Shown here one piece after another: positions 25,251 through 33,599 of a stretch of 64,000 nucleotides of DNA (the first letter of the stretch is position 1; every line of letters begins with the position of its first letter). The notes below the pieces were generated by a model that had not been told where the DNA came from, searched no databases, and saw only the letters and a list, made by a program, of their open reading frames with translations. Location: NCBI RefSeq assembly GCF_023051145.1, contig NZ_JALKFS010000005.1, positions 248,001-312,000 on the forward strand, in the 5' to 3' direction. The stretch comes from Williamsia sp. DF01-3. Lineage in GTDB: Bacteria > Actinomycetota > Actinomycetes > Mycobacteriales > Mycobacteriaceae. Both the position numbers and the translations under genes were made by a program.

Positions 25251-26657
25251 TCAGCCGTGTGCGTGCAGTGCCTTGCCCGCCAACGCGAGATGGGCCTCAC
25301 CGAGCGCTTCGGCCTGTGTGGGATGCGCGTGGATCAACTGGGCGACATCGCCGGCCGTCGCTTCCCAGTTGTAGATGAGTTGCGCTTCACCGATGAGCTC
25401 CCCGACGCGGGCACCAACCATGTGGATACCGACAACCGGTCCGTTCTCGCCGGCGCGCACGAGCTTGATCCCACCTGTCGTGCGCAGGATCCGGCTCTTG
25501 CCGTTGCCACCGAGATCGTAGACGGCCGTGAAGACCTCACCGTATTTCTCGGCTGCCTCCGACTCCGTCAGGCCTACCGATGCCACTTCCGGGTTCGAGT
25601 ACGTCACCCGGGGAATTCCCTTGTCCGCGATGGGCATCGCGTCCAGTCCGGCGAGTTGCTCGGCCACCATGATGCCCTGGGCAAAGCCGCGATGCGCCAA
25701 CTGCGGCCCGGGCACGATGTCCCCCACCGCGAACACACCTGGCACGCCGGTCTGCAACAACTCATCGGTGATCACCCACCCGCGGTCGACTTCGATGCCG
25801 GCCTCTTCGAACCCCAGCCCGGCAGTCCGTGGACCCCGTCCCACCGACACCAGCAGCAGATCCGCGCTGACGTGCCTGCCGTCGGCCAACTCGACGTCGA
25901 CGCCGCCGTCGGCGTCCGTGGTCACGGATGCAAAAGCGGTACCCGTCAGGCTCTTGATGCCTCGTTTGCGAAATGCGCGCTCGACCTGCTTCGAGCTCCA
26001 CTCGTCTTCGGTGGGCAGCAGGCGCGGAGCAGCTTCCACGATGGTCATCTCGGTGCCCAGAGATGCCCAGACACTGGCGAACTCGCATCCGATGACACCA
26101 CCGCCGAGAACCACCACCCGGTCGGGAACGGAGTCGAGTTCGAGTGCCCGGTCACTGGTCATCACGGGCCCTCCGAGCTCGAGTCCGGGCAGGCTCCTGG
26201 CCTGCGAACCTGTCGCGAGCACCAGTGCCTCTCCGCGGTATCGGGCACGCCCACCCGCGGCGAGTTCGACTTCGACCGTACGGTCGGCGACCACTCGGCC
26301 GTAGCCGGCGACAACCTCGATACCACGCGAGGCGACCAAGCCCTGGAGCCCGCGATAGAGGCCGGCGATGACATCGTTCTTGTAGCCGTTGACGGCACTC
26401 ATGTCGATGCCGTCGAGGGTGGCCTTGATGCCGAAGTCGTGGGCTTCGCGCACCGAGTCGGCCACCTCGGCCGCGTGCAGCAACGCCTTGGTGGGGATGC
26501 ACCCGTTGTGAAGGCATGTGCCGCCGAGTTTTCCGGCTTCGACGAGTACCACCGACATGCCCAGCTGCGCCGCACGCAGGGCGCACGCATAGCCGCCGGA
26601 TCCGCCACCGAGGATGACCACGTCGGCCGGCTGGTCATTGTTGTCACTACTGGTCAT
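25251..26657 (-). CDS. lpd: Dihydrolipoyl dehydrogenase (E3)
   Basis: The 468-residue flavoprotein reoxidises the lipoyl group of a 2-oxoacid dehydrogenase complex. It shows the FAD motif VVILGGGSGGYACALRAAQL, the redox disulfide GGTCLHNGCIPTKAL, the NAD motif VVLGGGVIGCEFASVW, the GVFAVGDIVPGPQLAHRG motif and the interface acid/base HAHPTQAEALGEA. Located 14 kb from the E1/E2 genes, it is the probable E3 for that complex (no other E3 is seen in the window). It lies 27 bases after an SDR gene. Confidence 0.95.
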   Translation of the reverse strand: MTSSDNNDQPADVVILGGGSGGYACALRAAQLGMSVVLVEAGKLGGTCLHNGCIPTKALLHAAEVADSVREAHDFGIKATLDGIDMSAVNGYKNDVIAGLYRGLQGLVASRGIEVVAGYGRVVADRTVEVELAAGGRARYRGEALVLATGSQARSLPGLELGGPVMTSDRALELDSVPDRVVVLGGGVIGCEFASVWASLGTEMTIVEAAPRLLPTEDEWSSKQVERAFRKRGIKSLTGTAFASVTTDADGGVDVELADGRHVSADLLLVSVGRGPRTAGLGFEEAGIEVDRGWVITDELLQTGVPGVFAVGDIVPGPQLAHRGFAQGIMVAEQLAGLDAMPIADKGIPRVTYSNPEVASVGLTESEAAEKYGEVFTAVYDLGGNGKSRILRTTGGIKLVRAGENGPVVGIHMVGARVGELIGEAQLIYNWEATAGDVAQLIHAHPTQAEALGEAHLALAGKALHAHG

Positions 26658-26684
26658 GTCGTTTTCCGCTCGCCGAGATGTCGA

Positions 26685-27446
26685 TCAGAAGTCGAAGCGG
26701 TTCGTGAATCCGCCGTCGACGACCAGGTTGGTTCCGGTGATGTGGCCGGCAGCGGGGGATGCCAAGAACACCACAGCGTTCGCGACGTCCTCGGCCGAAC
26801 CGAGTTTGCCCATCGCCGCGGCCTCGAGCGCACCCTCATAGAGAGCCGGGCGACTGGCCTTGATGGTGTCCCACGCGCCGCCTTCGAAGAAGATCGGCCC
26901 CGGCGACACCGAGTTGACGCGGATACCCTTGGGACCGAGTGCTTTTGCCTGTGCTGAAGCATGCTGCAAGGCGGCCGCCTTCAGTGCGCCGTAACTGTTG
27001 GCCGTGGTGATCGGGCCGGCCTCGAGAGCCGAGGTGGTCGCGATGGCGACCACGGCGGCCGCCTCGCTGTCCTCCAGATGACCGGAGGTCGATTCGATGA
27101 AGTTGACCAGGCTCATCAGGTCCACGTTGAAGCTGTTCACCCACGCCTGCGGGCCTTTGCCGGTGGCGGCAGAGGCGTTGACGATCACGATGTCGATGCC
27201 GCCGAGGGCTTCTGCGGATGCATCGACAAACGACTTGACCGACTCACTGTCACCGACGTCGACCGCCTTGTGGAAAACCGTTCCGTACTCGGACAATTCG
27301 GCCGCGACCTCATCGAGGTGTTCCTGACCGCGCGCACAGATTCCGACGGAGGCGCCCTCGTTCAGCAGGGTCCGGGTGATGGCCAGGCCGATGCCGCGGC
27401 TCGCACCACTGACGATTGCGCGCTTGCCCTTGAGGTTCAGATCCAT
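26685..27446 (-). CDS. Short-chain dehydrogenase/reductase
   Basis: The 253-residue SDR has AIVSGASRGIGLAITRTLLN for cofactor binding and ends in NLVVDGGFTNRFDF. The NNAG motif is changed to VNASAATGKGPQ and the catalytic region reads IATTSALEAGPITTANSYGA; Tyr and Lys are spaced as expected (YGALKAA). So it is probably active, but its substrate pocket differs from FabG. It precedes lpd by 27 bases and follows a histidine phosphatase by 43. Confidence 0.9.
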   Translation of the reverse strand: MDLNLKGKRAIVSGASRGIGLAITRTLLNEGASVGICARGQEHLDEVAAELSEYGTVFHKAVDVGDSESVKSFVDASAEALGGIDIVIVNASAATGKGPQAWVNSFNVDLMSLVNFIESTSGHLEDSEAAAVVAIATTSALEAGPITTANSYGALKAAALQHASAQAKALGPKGIRVNSVSPGPIFFEGGAWDTIKASRPALYEGALEAAAMGKLGSAEDVANAVVFLASPAAGHITGTNLVVDGGFTNRFDF

Positions 27447-27489
27447 TGTTACTCCTTGTGATGGCGGAGGCGGGTGACCCCCTGGAAGG

Positions 27490-28197
27490 TCAGAGATTCA
27501 TTGCTCCCACGTGTGTCTGGAAAGACAGCACGTGTGAGAAGTCGTTGATGGACTGCACCGCGCGGCGCGTGTCCGCCCCCCGCAGAACCGAGATGGATGT
27601 GTGGTGCACCCGCACCGGCATGTCGAATCCACTGCCCAGTGCGTCGGCGAGCGCGGCGTTGATGACGCCGCCGTGAGCGGTGACGACCACCCGCTGACCG
27701 AGATGCGCGTCGATGATGCGCGACAGCTCGCCGAGCACACGTGCCCGGAATGCGGCCCCGTCCTCGGCGTACGGAAACGCCTCGTACCGCCTGGTGCGGA
27801 TGTGTTCGCGGAAGATGGTCGAGATCTCTTCGTGAGGCAGCACCTCGAACGGCGACTGATCTGCGGGGAAGTTCTGCCACGGCTCGAACTCGGTGAGAGT
27901 GTCGCGCACCTCGGGGGTCAAACCGTGCCGGGCGCCGATCTCGGTACCGGTACGCAGCGCCCGTTGCAACGGCGAGCTGTACACGGCGTCGACCCGGGTG
28001 GCTGCCAGGCGGTCGGCAACCGACTGCACCTGGCGTTCACCGGTCTCCGACAGCGGCGGGTCCACAGTCTCGCCGGCGCTCAACTCCTTGGTGAGCTGCT
28101 GCTCACCGTGACGCACCAACACGAGCTCGCACAAGCCGTCCAATGGCGCGAACGGATTGTCGAGGTCTATGGAGCGGGCACGCGGCTGACTGAGCAC
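27490..28197 (-). CDS. Histidine phosphatase family protein (third copy)
   Basis: The 235-residue protein has the RHG nucleophile in ELVLVRHGEQQL, the second Arg in YSSPLQRALRTGTEI and the late His in VVVTAHGGVINAALADALG. An N-terminal extension of about 30 residues precedes the core. The start is uncertain: I use the GTG at 28197; a TTG at 28215 adds six residues. It is 108 bases downstream of a TetR gene and belongs to the leftward SDR-Lpd-ThuA set. Its end (VHHTSISVLRG) resembles the tandem pair at 12827-14067. Confidence 0.85.
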   Translation of the reverse strand: MLSQPRARSIDLDNPFAPLDGLCELVLVRHGEQQLTKELSAGETVDPPLSETGERQVQSVADRLAATRVDAVYSSPLQRALRTGTEIGARHGLTPEVRDTLTEFEPWQNFPADQSPFEVLPHEEISTIFREHIRTRRYEAFPYAEDGAAFRARVLGELSRIIDAHLGQRVVVTAHGGVINAALADALGSGFDMPVRVHHTSISVLRGADTRRAVQSINDFSHVLSFQTHVGAMNL

Positions 28198-28305
28198 TCT
28201 GCCAGTGAACCACAAACTGTCGTCGGTCTAAAGATACGTTGTCGAATTGCCAGCTAGATGGCGTGAGAGTCCTTCAGAAGTGCGGTCCGAGACCAGCGAT
28301 GTGCA

Positions 28306-28965
28306 TCACACACTGCAGATGTCCGCTGCCAACTCTCGGACCTCGTCGGAGAACTTTCGGCGGCCGAGGTTGGCCAGCACAGCGTCTTCGGTGAGCCATG
28401 ACGCGGCTGAGACCTCCAGCAGACTCGACAGCGCGGTTGCGGCGGCAGCCTGCTTCGCCTTCGACGCGACACGGTTGCGCGTTCGCAGCTCGGCCGAGAA
28501 CACCGCGAGCATCTCGAGGCGCACCTCTCGGCGGAGTGCCTCGATCGACAGACTCCAGCCGGGCGAGCGGACGAAATAGACCAGCGACGCCGACCGCTGG
28601 CTGTCGGTCCATTCCAGCAATCGCACGATGATGTCGCCGAGCGGTGCATCCGGATCCTCGGCCACTTTGCCCCGCAGCTCATCGAGCAGTTGCTCTGCGA
28701 AAAGCCGCAGGCCACCGAGCAGCACCTCGTCTTTGGACGGGTAGTGGTAGTAGACCGCGGCCGATGTCATGTGCGCTTCGGCAGCGATGTCGGCGACGGT
28801 GACGTCTTCGATCGACCGGACGGAGTACAGGTGCATCGCCGCTTCGACCACCACTTCGCGCCGCGAGGGCCTGTGTGCTGCTCTTTTGGTCCCCTTGCCC
28901 ACCGGGGTGGCGGCAGCAGACGTACCCGTGCCGGACCTCCCTGGCTCCCCACCCTTGCTTGTCAT
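28306..28965 (-). CDS. TetR-family regulator
   Basis: The 219-residue protein has a 30-residue basic, low-complexity N-terminus, then a TetR domain (VVVEAAMHLYSVRSIEDVTV, AHMTSAAVYYHYPSKDEVLL). It is divergent from another TetR gene at 29066 with 100 bases between, and both share the same AVYYH recognition-helix end and an extended N-terminus. It is the first gene of the leftward set that includes the third phosphatase, SDR, Lpd and ThuA, and so is the best candidate for its control. Confidence 0.93.
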   Translation of the reverse strand: MTSKGGEPGRSGTGTSAAATPVGKGTKRAAHRPSRREVVVEAAMHLYSVRSIEDVTVADIAAEAHMTSAAVYYHYPSKDEVLLGGLRLFAEQLLDELRGKVAEDPDAPLGDIIVRLLEWTDSQRSASLVYFVRSPGWSLSIEALRREVRLEMLAVFSAELRTRNRVASKAKQAAAATALSSLLEVSAASWLTEDAVLANLGRRKFSDEVRELAADICSV

Positions 28966-29065
28966 GCACTAGATGATGACAGGCGGAACAAGTTCTCGAG
29001 GCTGTGACATCCTGATGTGGTAACTCAAGGGGCAATGCAGTCATCCGGGGCGAGGAGGAACGACT

Positions 29066-29884
29066 GTGGCACGGCGGAAGACAACCACACCGGCATCGAA
29101 CGGTGAACGCACCACCGACAGCCGGACGCTGGACACCGACGAGAACTGGCTGGGCTGGGATTCGCTGCCTGCGGCGGATGACCAACCGGGCGGTGGCCTC
29201 GGGTCGCCGACCCCCGAGCAGGCAGACGACTCCGAACCTGACGAACCCGTGAAGAAGACCGCACCGGCAAAGGGCTCGGCGCACCGGCCGTCACGGCGCC
29301 ACCTGATCGTGAAGGCAGCGGTCAGAGTGTTTTCCAAGAAAGGCTTCGCCGAGGCCTCGATCCAGGAGATCGCCGAGGAAGCCGGCATGGTCCCCACCGC
29401 CGTCTACTACCACTTCGCCAGCAAGGAAGAGTTGTTCGAGAGCGCTCTGGGATATGCGATGGACGCCAGCTCCAAGGCGGCGTACTCGGCCCGACCCGAT
29501 GACGTCTCTGCAGATGCCGACTCGTTCAAAGAGGTCGTCTCGGCCGTGTGGGACTGGACCGCGGAGCACCCGAACTCGGCCCGCATGCTGTTCCTTCAAA
29601 TGGCAGGCGGCGCGACTCCCGGAACACGCCTGCTCACCAAGGAGTACGAGGAACGGCACATCCGCCGCGCATTCGACTATTTCCCGGTCACCGATGTGCC
29701 TCCCAACAAGCGCGCCGCCGCGGCACAACACGCAGCCCGCTCGCTTCGGGTGCGCACGATGATCGCGATGACCATCGCCATCCAGCCACTCCGTATCGAG
29801 GGTGGGCCGCTCGCCGACATCCCCGTCCCCAGGCTGCGGACTGCGACCACCGAGGTCTGCTCGAGGATGATCGAAGGTCGCTGA
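29066..29884 (+). CDS. TetR-family regulator with long acidic N-terminal extension
   Basis: The 272-residue protein starts at a GTG preceded by GAGGAGGAA. Residues 1-75 are a polar, low-complexity extension rich in Asp, Glu and Pro; the TetR domain follows (HLIVKAAVRVFSKKGFAEAS, then PTAVYYHFASKEELFESAL). The extension is much longer than usual. It is divergent from the TetR gene at 28965 and lies ahead of the ThuA-Rieske-dehydrogenase genes. Confidence 0.93.
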   Translation: MARRKTTTPASNGERTTDSRTLDTDENWLGWDSLPAADDQPGGGLGSPTPEQADDSEPDEPVKKTAPAKGSAHRPSRRHLIVKAAVRVFSKKGFAEASIQEIAEEAGMVPTAVYYHFASKEELFESALGYAMDASSKAAYSARPDDVSADADSFKEVVSAVWDWTAEHPNSARMLFLQMAGGATPGTRLLTKEYEERHIRRAFDYFPVTDVPPNKRAAAAQHAARSLRVRTMIAMTIAIQPLRIEGGPLADIPVPRLRTATTEVCSRMIEGR

Positions 29885-29911
29885 CCCGCCCCTCCACGCC
29901 ACTCCGTCGAG

Positions 29912-29921
29912 TAACTTGACA
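29912..29921 (+). promoter_or_regulatory. TAACTTGACA upstream motif
   Basis: It stands 37 bases before the ATG of the second ThuA-like gene, in the same orientation as the other copies in the window. Together with preceding bases it forms the imperfect palindrome GTCGAGTAACTTGAC (29907-29921). Confidence 0.4.
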
Positions 29922-29958
29922 GCAATACCAGTTGAGTTCGACGAAGTGGAGCGTTTCG

Positions 29959-30705
29959 ATGCGAGTTCTGGCTGTCACGGGTGGGCATTCCTTCGACCGG
30001 GAGGCCTTCGCCGAGTTCCTCGACTCCCTGCCTGCGGACATCACGTGGCGTGAGCATCCGGATGCAGACATCTCCGCTGCAGAACTCGCCGAGTTCGACG
30101 CATCACTCCACTACGACATGCCCGGGACCCTTCCGGAGCCGACCGATCCCCCAGAATCGATCCGTGAGGCCATCCGATCAGCGCCCGACACGGGCCATGG
30201 GTACGTGGTGCTGCACCACGCGCTCGCATCCTGGGCGCGCTGGGATGAATGGGCGGAGTTCGTCGGCGGTCGCTACCTCTACCAGCCAGGTGTGGTCCGC
30301 GGCGTCACCTGCCCGGATTCGGGTTACCGACACGCAGTACCAGAGACGATCTCGGTGGTCGACGCGGCTCACCCGGTGGTCTCGCAGGTGCCCGCAGAGT
30401 TCGGACTGACCGACGAGACGTACCTGTGCGAGGTCTTCGAAGACGACGTCGAGCCACTGCTGCGCACCGATGCCGAGATGACCGACGCCGTCCACTGGTC
30501 GACGTCGCTGGCCATGGCGGGCCGTCGCGACAACCGGGAGGGCTGGCGACATCGCGAGGGTTCCCCCCTGGCCGGGTGGACAAAGACCAATGGCCGTAGC
30601 CGGCTGGTCTACCTGCAACCCGGAGACAAGGCCCCCACATTGCGCGACGCGAACTACCGAGCCCTGGTGTCGGGCGCACTCGAATGGGTGAGTCGTCGCC
30701 GCTGA
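29959..30705 (+). CDS. ThuA-like domain protein (second copy)
   Basis: The 248-residue protein begins MRVLAVTGGHSFDREAFAEF and contains GYVVLHHALASW, the HHA motif of ThuA proteins, and a YLCEVFEDDVEPLLR segment; it ends NYRALVSGALEWVSRRR. It is distantly related to the gene at 24435. ATG 29959 has GTGGAG upstream. It lies between the TetR gene and the Rieske operon, 113 bases before the latter. Confidence 0.82.
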   Translation: MRVLAVTGGHSFDREAFAEFLDSLPADITWREHPDADISAAELAEFDASLHYDMPGTLPEPTDPPESIREAIRSAPDTGHGYVVLHHALASWARWDEWAEFVGGRYLYQPGVVRGVTCPDSGYRHAVPETISVVDAAHPVVSQVPAEFGLTDETYLCEVFEDDVEPLLRTDAEMTDAVHWSTSLAMAGRRDNREGWRHREGSPLAGWTKTNGRSRLVYLQPGDKAPTLRDANYRALVSGALEWVSRRR

Positions 30706-30757
30706 CGTACTTTTTGGTGACAACCTAAAGAAATTTGTGCTCGCGATCACTCTTCGC

Positions 30758-30766
30758 TGCTACAGT
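30758..30766 (+). promoter_or_regulatory. Extended -10 promoter for the Rieske operon
   Basis: TGCTACAGT combines a TGN extension with TACAGT, 52 bases before the ATG of the first gene. The -35 region (TGCTCG, 17 bases upstream) is weak, as expected with an extended -10. The inferred leader contains GAGGGAG before the ATG. Confidence 0.45.
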
Positions 30767-30818
30767 TAGTGCATTCGGTACCAAGTAAGGCAGCGAGTCT
30801 CAGAAGAGGGAGCACGCG

Positions 30819-31124
30819 ATGCGTCAGATCAAGCATCCGATGAGCCGGGCGATCTACGAATTCGATGAGGATTTCAACGTCCGGGTCACCACCAAAGACG
30901 GCAAGACCGGCACTTTCGACCCCGAGGGTCGGTACCTGCACGGTGAGGTGAAGGCTGTGGACCCCGAACTGGCCCGGTGGGTGGGTCTCGGACCGCGCGA
31001 ACCTGTGCCGATCACCCAGAACAGGCGTTTCATGGGCGCAGCCAAACTGCTCGAGAAGATGCAGGCCGACAAAGTGGCGGCAGACGCCCTCGCCGTCAGC
31101 CTTGAACAAGGAGGCAAATTGTGA
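30819..31124 (+). CDS. Small conserved protein encoded with a Rieske oxygenase
   Basis: The 101-residue protein has no cysteine-rich ferredoxin motif and no membrane segment. The N-terminal half looks like a small beta-sheet (YEFDEDFNVRVTTKDGKTG, TFDPEGRYLHGEV) and the C-terminus is helical (AAKLLEKMQADKVAADALAV). Its stop overlaps the GTG start of the oxygenase gene (GTGA), so it is probably a partner or assembly factor. I do not recognise the family. Confidence 0.8.
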   Translation: MRQIKHPMSRAIYEFDEDFNVRVTTKDGKTGTFDPEGRYLHGEVKAVDPELARWVGLGPREPVPITQNRRFMGAAKLLEKMQADKVAADALAVSLEQGGKL

Positions 31125-32512
31125 CAAATATCGACGAGCGTGCGGCCGGTCGATCCACAGACGGCGGTTTCATCGAGAACGGAACCGCGTACCAGCGACT
31201 GCTCGACACCGACACCCATCCGGTGCCCGACATCCTGCGCGGGGAGTCGTACGAGAAGTACGAAGACCAGAACTTCGTGCCGGTCTCCCGCTACATCAGC
31301 CGCAAGTACCACGAGCTCGAGCGCGACCGCATGTGGTACAAGGTCTGGCAGATGGCATGCCGCGAGGAAGAGATCCCAGAACCGGGTGACACCCTCGTCT
31401 ACGAGATCTGCGAGAAGTCGATCCTGATCGTGCGGGGCAAGGACATGGGCATCCGCGCGTTCTACAACTCGTGCCTGCACCGTGGCCGCACGCTGCGCGA
31501 AGAGGACGGGCCAGCAGGTAACGAGATCCGTTGTCCTTTCCACGGATTCGCCTGGAACTTCGACGGATCACTCAAATCCATGACCTGCGCCTGGGACTTC
31601 CCTCAGGTCGACCAGGGCAAGATGGATCTGCCACAGGTCAAGGTCGACACCTGGGGTGGTTTCGTCTTCATCAACATGGACCCGGCCTCCGAATCGCTCG
31701 CGAGTTTCCTCGGCGACCTCGGAAAGCACTTCGAGGCTTGGCCTTTGGAGGACCGCTACATCCAGGCCCATGTCGCCCAGGTCATCCAGGCCAACTGGAA
31801 GATCGCGCAGGAGGCCTTCTCCGAGGCATTCCACGTCATCACCACCCACCCGCAGCGAGTGGTGGGCACCGGCGACTCGAACAGTCAGTACGACAGCTGG
31901 GGAAACTTCAACCGCGGCATCACCGCGAACGGTGTACCCAGCCCGCACATCAAGTTCGTCCCGTCCGAGCAGGAGATGTTCGACTCGATGGTCGACGCCC
32001 GCATCGACGAGGACCCGATGGTGACACTGCCCGAGGGCGTGACCGCCCGCGAGATGTCCGGGATGCTGGCCCGCGAGGGCCTGCGGGACATCATCGGAGA
32101 TGTCAAGGCAGACAACATGTCCGATGCCGAGTCGCTCGACAGCATCTACTACACCGTGTTCCCCAACTTCCACCCATGGGGCGCCTACCAGCGCATCGTC
32201 TACCGGTTCCGGCCAAACGGCGACGACCACGAGACGTCGATCATGGACGTCTACTTGCTCGGCCCCTTCAAAGGCGAGCGGCCCAAGCCGGCAAAAACCC
32301 AATGGCTCGAACCTGATCAGTCGTGGATCGAGGCGACCGTTCTGGGTAGCTCTGCGCGGGTGTTCGACCAGGACGCGTACAACATGCCCAAGGTGCACAA
32401 GGGTCTGAAGTCGGCACAGTCGAAGCACCTGCCATTGGCCCGGTACCAAGAGGTGAAGATCCGCCACATTCATCATCTGCTCTCGCAGTGGATCGGCGAG
32501 GACGTCGACTGA
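31121..32512 (+). CDS. Rieske non-haem iron oxygenase, alpha subunit type
   Basis: The 463-residue protein has the Rieske [2Fe-2S] site at about residues 116-140 (SCLHRGRTL, then IRCPFHGFAW; spacing C-x-H-x17-C-x2-H). The mononuclear iron ligands lie in EAFSEAFHVITTHPQ in the C-terminal domain. Such enzymes hydroxylate or demethylate aromatic or terpenoid substrates with O2. No ferredoxin or reductase gene is adjacent, so electrons must come from elsewhere. It is coupled to the small upstream gene and followed after 2 bases by an alcohol dehydrogenase, which could oxidise the hydroxylated product. Confidence 0.94.
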   Translation: MTNIDERAAGRSTDGGFIENGTAYQRLLDTDTHPVPDILRGESYEKYEDQNFVPVSRYISRKYHELERDRMWYKVWQMACREEEIPEPGDTLVYEICEKSILIVRGKDMGIRAFYNSCLHRGRTLREEDGPAGNEIRCPFHGFAWNFDGSLKSMTCAWDFPQVDQGKMDLPQVKVDTWGGFVFINMDPASESLASFLGDLGKHFEAWPLEDRYIQAHVAQVIQANWKIAQEAFSEAFHVITTHPQRVVGTGDSNSQYDSWGNFNRGITANGVPSPHIKFVPSEQEMFDSMVDARIDEDPMVTLPEGVTAREMSGMLAREGLRDIIGDVKADNMSDAESLDSIYYTVFPNFHPWGAYQRIVYRFRPNGDDHETSIMDVYLLGPFKGERPKPAKTQWLEPDQSWIEATVLGSSARVFDQDAYNMPKVHKGLKSAQSKHLPLARYQEVKIRHIHHLLSQWIGEDVD

Positions 32513-32514
32513 CC

Positions 32515-33558
32515 GTGTCCGCGACCATGAAAGCTCTGCAGTACCGCGAGTTCGGGGCGCGCCCGGAGGTCGTCACGGTTGACAAACCGGTGCCGGGGCC
32601 CGGCGAGGTGCTGCTGAAGATGACCGCTTCGGGCGCCTGCCACTCCGATGAGTTCATCATGTCGACGCCAGCCGACCAGTATGTGTTCGCGCCGCTGCCG
32701 TTGACTCTCGGGCACGAGGGCGCAGGCGTCGTCGAGGAACTCGGTCCGGGCACCACCGGCATCGAGGTCGGCCAAGCGGTGCTGGTGTACGGACCGTGGG
32801 GCTGCGGGATGTGCCATTCCTGCTCGCAGGGCAGTGAGAACAATTGTGTTCACGGGATCAGCGCACCCGGAATCCACCGGCCGGGCACCATGGCCGAGTA
32901 CATGATCGTCGACAGTCCAAGGCATCTCGTGCCGCTGGGTGATCTCGACCCGGTCGCGAGCGTTTCACTGACCGACGCCGGACTCACGCCGTATCACGCC
33001 ATCAAGCCCTCGCTGTCGCGTCTGTCCCCCGGCACCACCGCACTCGTGATCGGGGTCGGCGGTCTGGGTCACGTGGGTGTTCAATTGCTCCGTGCGCTGA
33101 CTCAGGCAACTGTCATCGCTGTTGATCTCGATCGATCGCGGGTCGATCAGGCACTCGAACTGGGCGCGCACCACTCTTTCATCTCCGATTCCGATGCGGG
33201 AGAACGCATCAGGGAGCTCACCGGTGGTCGCGGTGTCGATGCGGTCTTCGACTTCGTCGGTGCGCAGAGCACAGCCGACCTGGCGCAATCGTTGGTGGCC
33301 GTGGCCGGCGAGATCGTCCTGATCGGTGTCGGCACAGGCACCGTGGGAGCCGGGTACCTCACCCTGCCGTTCGATGTGTCTGTGCGCGTGGTCAACTGGG
33401 GCTCGCGTAGCGAACTGATGGAGGTCATCGAACTCGCCCGACGCGGTGCGATCAGCGTGACGGTGTCCGAGTTCTCGATGGACGATGCGCCGACGGCCTA
33501 CGAACAACTCCACGCGGGCAAGGTCCGGGGTCGGGCCGTGGTGGTTCCCACCCGCTAG
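32515..33558 (+). CDS. Zinc-dependent NAD(P) alcohol dehydrogenase (Adh-A type)
   Basis: The 347-residue MDR enzyme has the catalytic zinc region ASGACHSDEFIM and LGHEGAGVVEELG, a structural zinc-like CGMCHSCSQGSENNC, and the Rossmann motif IGVGGLGHVGVQLLRAL. The pattern fits secondary alcohol dehydrogenases of the Rhodococcus ADH-A kind. I use the GTG at 32515 (GAGGA upstream); an ATG at 32527 without a ribosome site is the alternative. It is last in the Rieske operon. Confidence 0.9.
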   Translation: MSATMKALQYREFGARPEVVTVDKPVPGPGEVLLKMTASGACHSDEFIMSTPADQYVFAPLPLTLGHEGAGVVEELGPGTTGIEVGQAVLVYGPWGCGMCHSCSQGSENNCVHGISAPGIHRPGTMAEYMIVDSPRHLVPLGDLDPVASVSLTDAGLTPYHAIKPSLSRLSPGTTALVIGVGGLGHVGVQLLRALTQATVIAVDLDRSRVDQALELGAHHSFISDSDAGERIRELTGGRGVDAVFDFVGAQSTADLAQSLVAVAGEIVLIGVGTGTVGAGYLTLPFDVSVRVVNWGSRSELMEVIELARRGAISVTVSEFSMDDAPTAYEQLHAGKVRGRAVVVPTR

Positions 33559-33599
33559 TACCGAACCCGTCGACGGCGGTAGGGGCCCGGCCGGCGGGG

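Noticed and set aside
24708-26957. Open frame of 749 codons on the + strand
   Set aside because: It is antisense to lpd, ThuA and SDR genes, all with strong domain evidence; long antisense frames are expected in GC-rich DNA.
28986-28995. GAACAAGTTC between the divergent TetR genes, possible KstR-type site
   Set aside because: The core fits AAC-N2-GTT, but the outer T and A of the KstR motif are absent; a local TetR operator is possible but unsupported.
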